Assembly (NCBI GenBank): GCA_012514785.1
Contig: JAAYZP010000266.1
Span: 1 to 15,778 of the forward strand
Direction: 5' to 3'
Length of the DNA stretch: 15,778 nucleotides
Source: Propionibacterium sp.
GTDB taxonomy: Bacteria; Actinomycetota; Actinomycetes; Propionibacteriales; Propionibacteriaceae
Part shown: in pieces, positions 7,398-13,651 of the stretch
Position numbering within the stretch: position 1 is the stretch's first letter
Layout: the number at the start of each line of letters is the position of its first letter
The notes under the pieces: generated by a model
Databases searched by the model: none
Seen by the model: only the letters and a program-made list of their open reading frames with translations
What the model was told of the DNA's origin: nothing
Position numbers and translations under genes: made by a program

Positions 7398-8191
7398 CGG
7401 GGCACCTCGGCGAGCGCGGCCAGCACGGGAGCCTGCGTGGCGGTGAGTGCCTCCTGCAGCTGGCTGAGGTGCGCCTCGACGGGGCGCCCGCGCCACTCGT
7501 CCATGAACGTCTTCTTGAACTCCAGCGCCAGGCAGCACCCGATGCCGGGATACCGCTCGTGCACCCACTGCGCGAGCTGGCGGCCCTCGAACTTCACGTT
7601 CTCCCGCACGTCGACGCGGCTCCCGTCGGTGCGCTGGCGGCCCAAACTCTCCCGGAACGCGTCCACCACGGGCCGGAACCGGGGGTCGACGGTGCCCGTG
7701 CCGAGGTTGACCTCGGGGTTGTCGCGGCGGGGCTCGGGAGGCGCGTCCGAGCCGTCGCGGCGGTGGTTGTAGGAGTGCACGTCGTAGACGACGAACGGGC
7801 CGCGGGCAGCGAGCCTGTCGAGGTAGTTGCCGAGCTCGGCGTAGAAGGAGTCATAGATACGGAGGCTCTCCCGGGCGGCGTCGTCCGGCAGCTGTTCGTC
7901 CTCCCAGATCTCCAGGCCCCACGCGTCCTCCGGGCGGCGATACACGGCCTCGTCGCGCGGCCGGTTGAGGTCCACCTCGAAGCGGGAGCGGTGCACCACG
8001 ACGAACGCCGGTGCGGTGGCGGCGAGCACGTCGGTGAACGGGTCCTCCTCGCGGAGCCGGGTGTCCTCGTCGAGCGCCATCTCCTCGGCGGTCTCCTCGC
8101 GCAGCCCGTGCCCGTTGTGGATCGCGGTCGCGACGAGCTGGCCCGACCACTGGCCGAGGAAGCTGAACGGTGGGTGCGTGTCGGAGGACAT
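7394..8191 (-). CDS. N-formylglutamate amidohydrolase family protein
   Basis: 265 aa. Family motifs are visible in order: AIHNGHGL (23-30), the equivalent of the metal-binding 'SHxG' loop; VDLNRPRD (73-80); YDVHSYNHRR (136-145), the equivalent of the D-x-H-S metal site; and LALEFKKTF (221-229) with the conserved Glu. The founding enzyme hydrolyses N-formyl-glutamate in histidine breakdown, but no hut genes are present here and many family members have other amide substrates. The start ATG at 8191 lies 2 nt after the upstream stop (TGATCATG), and the stop overlaps the next start by 4 nt, so translation is probably coupled through the operon. The frame stays open upstream to about 9007, but that part overlaps the DUF1707 gene and repeats and does not resemble a protein. 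In other bacteria this family is often found beside QEGLA and GshB-like genes, as here. Confidence 0.85.
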   Translation of the reverse strand: MSSDTHPPFSFLGQWSGQLVATAIHNGHGLREETAEEMALDEDTRLREEDPFTDVLAATAPAFVVVHRSRFEVDLNRPRDEAVYRRPEDAWGLEIWEDEQLPDDAARESLRIYDSFYAELGNYLDRLAARGPFVVYDVHSYNHRRDGSDAPPEPRRDNPEVNLGTGTVDPRFRPVVDAFRESLGRQRTDGSRVDVRENVKFEGRQLAQWVHERYPGIGCCLALEFKKTFMDEWRGRPVEAHLSQLQEALTATQAPVLAALAEVPR

Positions 8192-8193
8192 GA

Positions 8194-8838
8194 TCAGTAG
8201 TGGCGTCCGTGGTCGGGGTGGCCCGGCTGCAGGCCGCGGGTGTCGAGTTTCACGTCGCTGCCGGCCCACCACAGGAAGCCGCGCAGGATCAGGGTGCCGT
8301 TCGAGCCGTCGCCCTGCGCCGCCTGGTCGATGTCGTTGCCCGCCATGATCGCGGTGGACTCGTCGACGATGCGCACGCCCGGCGGCACGTAGATGTCGTG
8401 GCCCCCCATGATGGCGTGCAGCTCCAGCACGACGACGGCGCCCGGCCCCATGGCGTCGCGGAGGTAGATGTTGTGGCCGCCCCACCAGGCGAAGTCGCGC
8501 ATGCCGGGGGAGCCGGGTGCGAGCGTCAGGTCGCGGCCGCTCAAGACCGCGAAGCTGAACTTGCGCTCCTCGTCGAAGCGCGTCGGGACGTGCCCGCGAG
8601 GGGCGGTGGCGGGGGTGGGGGAGTGCGGGCGCCCGACGATGTGCTGGCCCTCGGGGAGGTCGTCGACGATCCCGCCCAGCTCGTCGGTGTACCGGGCGCC
8701 GAGCACGCGGTCCTGGCGTTCCTCGGCCTCCTCGATGTCGAGCCGTCCGGCCGCGTACGCCTCCTGCACGATGCGCAGCACGGCATCGCGTTCCTCGTCG
8801 CTCGCGCGCATCCGTCTGCGGCGCTCGATCTCGCTCAT
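8194..8838 (-). CDS. DUF1707 domain protein with LiaF-like C-terminal repeat domain
   Basis: 214 aa. Residues about 9-63 (MRASDEERDAVLRIVQEAY, then GRLDIEEAEERQDRVLGARY) form a DUF1707/SHOCT-like domain, common in actinomycetes and of unknown biochemical role. After a Pro-rich linker, the C-terminal part resembles the LiaF/DUF2154 'cell-wall-active antibiotic response' fold. It contains four similar beta-turn units: WWGGHNI, IMGGHDI, IMAGNDI and WWAGSDV. No membrane segment or signal peptide is visible, so it is predicted cytoplasmic. The start is ATG 8838; the internal ATG at residue 10 is a plausible alternative because many DUF1707 proteins begin with MRASD. It heads the operon with the amidohydrolase, QEGLA and ATP-grasp genes, 2 nt before the amidohydrolase start. 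Whether it belongs to their pathway or is a fortuitous first gene is unclear. Confidence 0.8.
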   Translation of the reverse strand: MSEIERRRRMRASDEERDAVLRIVQEAYAAGRLDIEEAEERQDRVLGARYTDELGGIVDDLPEGQHIVGRPHSPTPATAPRGHVPTRFDEERKFSFAVLSGRDLTLAPGSPGMRDFAWWGGHNIYLRDAMGPGAVVVLELHAIMGGHDIYVPPGVRIVDESTAIMAGNDIDQAAQGDGSNGTLILRGFLWWAGSDVKLDTRGLQPGHPDHGRHY

Positions 8839-8850
8839 TGTTCCAGTGTA
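8839..8850 (-). promoter_or_regulatory. Candidate -10 for a leaderless transcript of the DUF1707-led operon
   Basis: TACACT (8850-8845) ends 6 nt before the ATG at 8838. Transcription would therefore begin at the start codon, which has no convincing ribosome site. No good -35 is seen; that position overlaps the edge of the first intergenic repeat unit. Weak evidence. Confidence 0.3.
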
Positions 8851-8941
8851 GGTGGCGCCGGGGCCGGTCTTGTTGATTGAGCAGCGCCGGGACGGAGTCC
8901 CTGCGCGCGGTCGAAATCATCCGCAGGTTTCGCTGGGGCTG

Positions 8942-8973
8942 GGTTCCTGCGCGGGCTGCAGGTGATTTCGACC
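8942..8973 (+). repeat. 32-bp exact direct repeat, copy 1
   Basis: Begins GGTTCCTGCGCGGGCTGCAG and ends TGATTTCGACC. Identical to 9041-9072, with start points 99 bp apart. Its last 11 bases are the edge of an inverted repeat unit, so the duplication includes unique flanking DNA plus the element end. Confidence 0.9.
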
Positions 8974-9040
8974 ATCGCGGAGCTCGTTCCTCGCGCCGCG
9001 AGCTCAATCAGCAAAGAGGCGTGGGCGGGCGTTCCTTGTT

Positions 9041-9072
9041 GGTTCCTGCGCGGGCTGCAGGTGATTTCGACC
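9041..9072 (+). repeat. 32-bp exact direct repeat, copy 2
   Basis: Identical to 8942-8973. After the shared part the two copies diverge. Here an extra CTTCGACC follows before the ATCGCGG segment, suggesting slippage or recombination between copies. Confidence 0.9.
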
Positions 9073-9356
9073 CTTCGACCATCGCGGGTTCGTTCCTCAC
9101 CGCGAGCTCAGGGACCGCCCTTCGCGGAGCTCGTTCCCTTCGACCATCGTGCAGCGACTCCGTCGCGGCACGAGCTCAGGAACCACCTCGCGCCGCGAGC
9201 TCAATCATCGAAGAGGTGGCGTCTTTTGTCGATTGAGCAGCGCCGGGGGCTCCGGGGTTTTGTTGATTGAGCTCGCCCGCGACGGAGGAGCTGGCGATGG
9301 TCGAAATCAACCCGGAGCTGCGCTGGGAGCTGCCCAACCATCGAGAGGGGCCCGGG

Positions 9357-10355
9357 TCAGGCGGTGTCGCGGATGTTCAGCGTCACCGGCAGGATCCGCG
9401 GGGACCTGGTGGTGCCGTGGTCGATCAGCTCGGTGACCATCTGCGCCGCCTCGCGCCCGAGCTGCACCGCCGGGTTCGCGATTGTCGTCAGCCCCAGCGA
9501 CTTGGCGACGCTGAAGTCGTCGAAGCCCACCACCTTGACGTCCTCGCCGGGGCGCAGCCCGCGGGCGTGGAGCTCGCGCAGCGCTCCCTCGGCCATGTGG
9601 TCGGACGCGACGAACAGGGCGTCGACGTCGGCGGCATCCAGGAGCTGGGCGGCGCAGAGCTGGCCCGACTCCTGCGAGAAATCTCCCTCGGCCACCATCG
9701 CCTCCAGCCCGGCCGCAGCGATGCTCCGACGGAACCCGTCGAGCCGATCGGTGGAGGCATTCATGTCAAGCGGGCCGGTGATGGTGGCGGGGCGTGCGAC
9801 GCCCAGCGAGACCAGGTGGGCGCCGGCCAGCTGGCCGCCCCGGAAGTTGTCGGTGTCGACGGTGTGCATCTGCACCCGCTCGGTGTCGACCGCCAGCGGT
9901 GCGCCGAGGAAGACCGACGGCAGCGGGAGGTCGACGACTGCCCTCGCCAGGCCGTCGGAGCGGTGGTGCGACATCACGATCACGCCCGCGACGCCGCCTG
10001 CCAGCAGGAACTGGATGGTGGCCGTCGGCCGGCCCGTCGTCGGGGCGAACGCCATCACCAGCTGCATCCCGGTGGGCTCGAGCCCCGCGGAGATGCCGGA
10101 GACGGCGAGGCCGAAGAACGGGTCCGAGAAGACCCGCTCGTCGGGCTCCGGCACCACCAGCGCGATCGTGTTGGTGGTGCCCGAGGCGAGCACGCGCGCC
10201 GCGCTGTTGGGCACGTACCCCAACTCCGCGACGGCCTGCTGCACCCGGGCGACCGTCGTCGACGAGACCCCCGTGTCCTGGCGCACGACGCGGGAGACCG
10301 TCGCCCGGGAGACCCCCGCGGCGCGGGCCACATCCTCCAACGTCGGACGTTGCAT
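9357..10355 (-). CDS. LacI-family transcriptional repressor of the beta-glucoside operon (CebR/CelR-like)
   Basis: 332 aa. The N-terminal helix-turn-helix PTLEDVARAAGVSRATVSRV (4-23) is followed by the hinge helix NSAARVLAS (50-58) and a periplasmic-binding-protein-like effector domain from about residue 63 (IALVVPEP) with a DDFSVAKSLGLTTI segment near the end. The start ATG 10355 has AAGGAG overlapping the end of the beta-glucosidase gene, 8 nt away, so it is the last gene of the uptake operon. The paired palindromes before the first gene (14978-15022) are the obvious operators, giving autoregulation. Those sites differ by one base per half from the TGGGAGCGCTCCCA operator of CebR/CelR, whose inducer is cellobiose. 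A beta-glucoside inducer is therefore inferred, not shown. An in-frame extension upstream of 10355 runs into the GH1 gene and is rejected. Confidence 0.9.
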   Translation of the reverse strand: MQRPTLEDVARAAGVSRATVSRVVRQDTGVSSTTVARVQQAVAELGYVPNSAARVLASGTTNTIALVVPEPDERVFSDPFFGLAVSGISAGLEPTGMQLVMAFAPTTGRPTATIQFLLAGGVAGVIVMSHHRSDGLARAVVDLPLPSVFLGAPLAVDTERVQMHTVDTDNFRGGQLAGAHLVSLGVARPATITGPLDMNASTDRLDGFRRSIAAAGLEAMVAEGDFSQESGQLCAAQLLDAADVDALFVASDHMAEGALRELHARGLRPGEDVKVVGFDDFSVAKSLGLTTIANPAVQLGREAAQMVTELIDHGTTRSPRILPVTLNIRDTA

Positions 10356-10363
10356 CGTGCTCC

Positions 10364-11764
10364 TTATCGGTCCTGCGCGGCGATCACGTCGCGGTAATAC
10401 AGCGCCGAGGCCTTCGGCGTGCGTTCCAGTGTCTCGTAATCCACGGCGACGATACCGAATCGTTTCTCGTATCCCCACGCCCATTCGAAGTTGTCCAGCA
10501 GCGACCACACGAAGTAGCCCCGCACGTCGGCGCCCTCCGCGATGGCGTCGTGGACTGCCTCCAGGTGCTGGCGCACGTAGTCGACGCGGCCCCGGTCGTC
10601 GACGAAGCCGTCGGCGTCCGGCACATCCTGCATCGCGCAGCCGTTCTCGGTGACGTACAGCGGGATTCCCGCCGGCGCGCCGTACTCCTCGTGCAGCCGC
10701 ACCAGGAGCCGGCGGAGGCCGTCGGGCTGGATCTCCCACTCCATGTCCGTGCGCGGCAGACCGCGGGAGACGAACTCCACCCACTCCGAGCCGATGTTCG
10801 GGTTACCCGTGCGCATCCCGTTGGCCTCCGGCGAGGCCGCGGGTCCGCCGTCGGGCCTCCCTGTGACCGCAACGCCGTTGTAGTAGTTCACGCCCAGGAA
10901 GTCGATCGGCGCGCTGATCACGGCCAGGTCGCCGTCGGCTATGTGCTCGTCGAGGCCCAGGTGGGCGATGTCCTCCAACACGTCCGCCGGGTACTCGCCC
11001 CGGAACACCGGGTCGAGGAAGAACCGGTTCTGCAGGCCGTCGATCCGGCGCGCCGCGTCCCGGTCGGTCGCGGACTCCGGGTCCGAAGGGTCCGCGACGG
11101 TGAAGTTCAGCGTCGTGCCGACCCGCGACCCGTCGGGCAGGGCCGCACGCAGCGCCTGCACGCCCAGCCCGTGGGCGAGGTTCAGGTGGTGTCCCGCGGC
11201 GGCGGCCTCGCGCGGATCGGTGTGCCCGGGGGCGTGCTCGCCGCCCGCGTACGAGAGGAACGATGAGCACCACGGCTCGTTCAGCGTCGTCCAGTCGTGC
11301 ACCCGGTCGCCGAGCGCGAAGGCCATCCGGTCGGCGTACTCGGCGAACCGGTAGGCGGTGTCGCGGTTCGTCCAGCCGCCGGGGATCGCGGCCGGCAGGT
11401 CCCAGTGGTAGAGCGTGGGCCAGGGCCGGATGCCGCGCTCCAGCAACTCGTCGACCAGGCGGGAATAGAAGTCGATGCCGGCCGGGTTGAAGTCGGCGTC
11501 GTCGGGGCGGACCCGGGACCACGAGATCGAGAAGCGGTAGCCCCGCAGCCCGATCTCCTCCATCAGTGCGACGTCGGAGGGCATGCGGTGGTAGTGGTCG
11601 CAGGCGACCGCACCGTCGTCGCCGCCGACGATCGCGCCCGGCTGGCGGCAGAACACGTCCCAGATGGAGTCCCTGCGCCCGTCCTCGTGGGCGGCGCCCT
11701 CGATCTGGTAGGCGGCCGTGGCGGCCCCCCAGATGAAGTCCTTGTTGAATCGACGTGCGGTCAT
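10364..11764 (-). CDS. GH1 family beta-glucosidase
   Basis: 466 aa, the usual length for a single-domain family 1 (beta/alpha)8 glycosidase. It hydrolyses terminal beta-D-glucosyl residues from cellobiose and other beta-glucosides. Visible signatures are FIWGAATAAYQIEGA at the N-terminus (10-24), the acid/base E163 in TLNEPW, the nucleophile E373 in YVTENG, and the aglycone/glycone site SLLDNFEWAWGYEKRFG (421-437) with E427 and W428. No signal peptide is present, so it acts in the cytoplasm on imported disaccharide. The start ATG 11764 overlaps the permease stop codon (ATGA). Hydrolysing the imported sugar directly, rather than a phosphorylated form, fits an ABC importer and not a PTS. Exact sugar preference (gluco, galacto or fuco) cannot be read from sequence alone. 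Confidence 0.95.
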   Translation of the reverse strand: MTARRFNKDFIWGAATAAYQIEGAAHEDGRRDSIWDVFCRQPGAIVGGDDGAVACDHYHRMPSDVALMEEIGLRGYRFSISWSRVRPDDADFNPAGIDFYSRLVDELLERGIRPWPTLYHWDLPAAIPGGWTNRDTAYRFAEYADRMAFALGDRVHDWTTLNEPWCSSFLSYAGGEHAPGHTDPREAAAAGHHLNLAHGLGVQALRAALPDGSRVGTTLNFTVADPSDPESATDRDAARRIDGLQNRFFLDPVFRGEYPADVLEDIAHLGLDEHIADGDLAVISAPIDFLGVNYYNGVAVTGRPDGGPAASPEANGMRTGNPNIGSEWVEFVSRGLPRTDMEWEIQPDGLRRLLVRLHEEYGAPAGIPLYVTENGCAMQDVPDADGFVDDRGRVDYVRQHLEAVHDAIAEGADVRGYFVWSLLDNFEWAWGYEKRFGIVAVDYETLERTPKASALYYRDVIAAQDR

Positions 11765-12669
11765 CCCTTGACAGCTCCTTGCATAATGCCGGCGACGAGT
11801 TGGCGCCCGGCGACGATGAACACGAGGACGAGCGGCAGCGTCGCCACCACCACGCCCGCCATGATGAGTGAGTAGTCCTTGAAATAGGACGCCTGCAGCA
11901 GCTGCAGGGCGACGGGCAGCGTCGGGTTCGACGAGCCCAGCACGATGAACGGCCAGAAGAAGTTCGTCCACGAGCCGACGAACGTGAACAGCGCCAGCAT
12001 CGCGGCCACCGGTCGCGCGGCCGGGAGCGCGACGGAGATGAACGTGCGGATCATGGACGCGCCGTCGACGCGGGCCGCCTCGATCAGTTCGAACGGCAAC
12101 GCCTCGCGCAGGTACTGCGTCATCCAGAACACCCCGAACGCGGTCACCATGCCCGGCACGATCACGGCCTGGAGCTTGCCGATCCAGTCGAGGCGGGCCA
12201 TCACGATGAACAGCGGCACGATGCCCAACTGCGTGGGGACGGCCATCGTCGCGATCACGAACACGAGCAGGCCCTCGCGTCCGCGGAAGCGGAGCTTCGA
12301 GAACGAGAAGCCCGCCAGCGTCGCGAAGAACACCACGGACAGGGCGGTGACGCAGGACACGATGATCGAGTTGGCGAGCGCCTGCCAGAACTTGATGTCC
12401 GAGCTGATCACGCGCGCGATGTTGCTGAAGAGGTTGTCCCCGGGGATGGGGGAGGGGATGGGGTTGCGCGCGATCGTCGCGGCGTCCGAGGAGGCGAGTA
12501 GCACGGTGAAGTAGAACGGGAAGAACGAGATCAGGAGCACGATCGCCAGGAAGAGGTAGGTCTTCCATCCCGGGCGGCGCGAGTCGCCGACCGCGCGACG
12601 TCGCACGGTCCTCGCGGCCCCCTTGCCGACGAGCTGGCGGGCCATCGGGGAGGACATGGGGCTGCTCAT
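11761..12669 (-). CDS. Sugar ABC transporter permease, MalG/CebG type
   Basis: 302 aa with six predicted membrane segments, starting with YLFLAIVLLISFFPFYFTVL (38-57). The cytoplasmic EAA loop is at 197-217 (EAARVDGASMIRTFISVALP), where the ATPase subunit docks. It forms a heterodimeric channel with the permease encoded just upstream. The start ATG 12669 overlaps the preceding stop as ATGA. In-frame ATGs at codons 5 and 9 (MSSPMSSPMA, a small duplication) are alternatives that would shorten the cytoplasmic N-terminus slightly. It is followed by a 4-nt overlap with the beta-glucosidase. CUT1 (di/oligosaccharide) subfamily membership follows from the MalFG-like pair and the lipoprotein binding protein. 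Confidence 0.93.
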   Translation of the reverse strand: MSSPMSSPMARQLVGKGAARTVRRRAVGDSRRPGWKTYLFLAIVLLISFFPFYFTVLLASSDAATIARNPIPSPIPGDNLFSNIARVISSDIKFWQALANSIIVSCVTALSVVFFATLAGFSFSKLRFRGREGLLVFVIATMAVPTQLGIVPLFIVMARLDWIGKLQAVIVPGMVTAFGVFWMTQYLREALPFELIEAARVDGASMIRTFISVALPAARPVAAMLALFTFVGSWTNFFWPFIVLGSSNPTLPVALQLLQASYFKDYSLIMAGVVVATLPLVLVFIVAGRQLVAGIMQGAVKG

Positions 12670-13598
12670 TTGCGGGCTCCCTTCGTGCCGGAGGATGCGA
12701 TGCGGCGCGTGATCGCGAAGTTGACCAGCCCGATCGCGACGATGATGAGGAACAGCAGCCAGCTCACGGCGGCCGCGCGCCCGAAGTTCATCTGCGTGCC
12801 CCAGCCGAGCTCGTAGATGTACATCGTAAGCGTCATCCACTGCCGGTCAGGCCCGCCGAGGCCGAGCGTGTCGTACATGCGCGGCTCGTCGAAGATCTGC
12901 AGCCCGCCGATGGTGGAGGTGATGACGACGAAGATGATCGTCGGGCGCAGCATCGGGATCGTGATGGAGAAGAAGGTGCGCCAGCGGGCGGCGCCGTCGA
13001 CGATGGCCGCCTCGTAGAGCTCGCGCGGGATGGCCTGCATCGCGGCCAGGAAGATGAGGGTGTTGTAGCCGGTCCAGCGGAAGTTCACCATCGTCGAGAT
13101 GGCGACATGCGACGCGAACGCGGAGGAATGCCAGCCGATGCCGTCGATCCCGACGGCGCCCAGCAGCGCGTTGAGCATGCCGGACTCGTCTGCGAACAGC
13201 TTCGAGAAAATCAGGGAGACCGCGACGGGCGCGACGACGTAGGGCAGCAGCACGCCCATCCGCCAGAAGGTGCGGGCGCGCAGGTTGGTGTCGAGCGCGT
13301 AGGCGATCACGATCGCCGCGATCACCTGCGGTACGGAGGAGAGCAGGAAGATGGAGAACGTGTTGCGCAGGGCGACGGTGAAGCGCGGCTGGCCGAGCAC
13401 GTCGGTGAAGTTCTGCAGCCCGACGAATGCGCCCTGGCCGCCGATCAGGTGCCACTCGTGCATGGAGACCCACGCGGTGTAGGCCAGCGGGAAGAGCCCC
13501 ACGACGGCGAAGAGGATGAAGAACGGACTGATGTAGAGGTACGGCGACGCTTTCACGTCGAAACGGCTCAGCCGTTGCTGCCAAGTGAGTCGATGCAT
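12666..13598 (-). CDS. Sugar ABC transporter permease, MalF/CebF type
   Basis: 310 aa. Membrane segments are visible from residue 20 (YLYISPFFILFAVVGLFPLA) through about 295. The EAA loop lies at 196-216 (EAAIVDGAARWRTFFSITIP), with GGLQIFDEP after it, typical of CUT1 permeases. It pairs with the MalG-type permease, with which it overlaps by 4 nt. The start ATG 13598 has GGGAG 5 nt upstream. It lies 53 nt behind the binding-protein gene, and that gap contains a strong hairpin. No signal peptide is expected. The substrate is set mainly by the binding protein; cellobiose or another beta-glucoside is inferred from the linked GH1 enzyme. Confidence 0.93.
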   Translation of the reverse strand: MHRLTWQQRLSRFDVKASPYLYISPFFILFAVVGLFPLAYTAWVSMHEWHLIGGQGAFVGLQNFTDVLGQPRFTVALRNTFSIFLLSSVPQVIAAIVIAYALDTNLRARTFWRMGVLLPYVVAPVAVSLIFSKLFADESGMLNALLGAVGIDGIGWHSSAFASHVAISTMVNFRWTGYNTLIFLAAMQAIPRELYEAAIVDGAARWRTFFSITIPMLRPTIIFVVITSTIGGLQIFDEPRMYDTLGLGGPDRQWMTLTMYIYELGWGTQMNFGRAAAVSWLLFLIIVAIGLVNFAITRRIASSGTKGARK

Positions 13599-13614
13599 GT
13601 CTGCTCCCTGCGAA

Positions 13615-13640
13615 GAGGGGGCCGGTCGCCCGGCCCCCTC
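13615..13640 (-). terminator. Intercistronic hairpin between the solute-binding protein and permease genes
   Basis: A perfect 11-bp stem, GAGGGGGCCGG (13615-13625) with CCGGCCCCCTC (13630-13640), closed by a TCGC-type 4-nt loop. It begins 11 nt after the binding-protein stop codon and ends 4 nt before the GGGAG of the next gene's ribosome site. No T-tract follows. In sugar ABC operons such hairpins act as partial terminators or 3'-end stabilisers that make the binding protein more abundant than the permeases. That role is inferred here. Confidence 0.75.
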
Positions 13641-13651
13641 GGATCGCGTGC

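Larger units (their letters stand above)
8873..9310. repeat. Cluster of about 48-bp intergenic repeat units in both orientations
   Basis: The 518-bp gene-free stretch 8839-9356 is largely made of one degenerate unit, bounded by TTGATTGAGC and GTCGAAATCA. Complete copies lie at 8873-8919 (47 bp, forward), 8963-9010 (48 bp, inverted) and 9263-9310 (48 bp, forward). Truncated or decayed pieces lie at 9062-9110, 9121-9180, 9192-9207 and 9229-9250. The ends are partly inverted (TTGATT...AATCAA), as in REP/MITE-like palindromic elements. A 32-bp exact direct repeat also occurs at 8942-8973 and 9041-9072, and a 17-bp exact one at 8875-8891 and 9231-9247. No transposase and no credible protein is present. 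The frames open here carry low-complexity translations of the repeats. Confidence 0.8.

Noticed and set aside
8192..9007. N-terminal extension of the N-formylglutamate amidohydrolase frame
   Set aside because: It overlaps the whole DUF1707 gene and the repeat cluster, and the translated extension is Arg/Pro-rich without recognisable domains. The ATG at 8191 fits the family start and the operon spacing.
8942..9072. CRISPR-like pair of 32-bp repeats with a 67-bp spacer
   Set aside because: There are only two exact copies, the spacer holds further copies of another repeat in inverted orientation, and there are no cas genes.
8877..9436. Small plus-strand open frames in the gene-free stretch
   Set aside because: They are translations of the repeat units (recurring FLRGLQVIST-like strings), with no ribosome sites and no known domain.
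10356..10784. Upstream extension of the LacI repressor frame
   Set aside because: It runs into the GH1 gene in another frame. The ATG at 10355 has an AAGGAG site and gives the standard LacI N-terminus.
9364..11266. Long plus-strand open frames over the LacI and GH1 genes
   Set aside because: They are antisense shadows; the minus strand carries clear helix-turn-helix and GH1 catalytic motifs.
12670..12840. Upstream extension of the MalG-type permease frame
   Set aside because: It lies within the MalF-type gene. The ATGA overlap at 12666-12669 gives a normal start.
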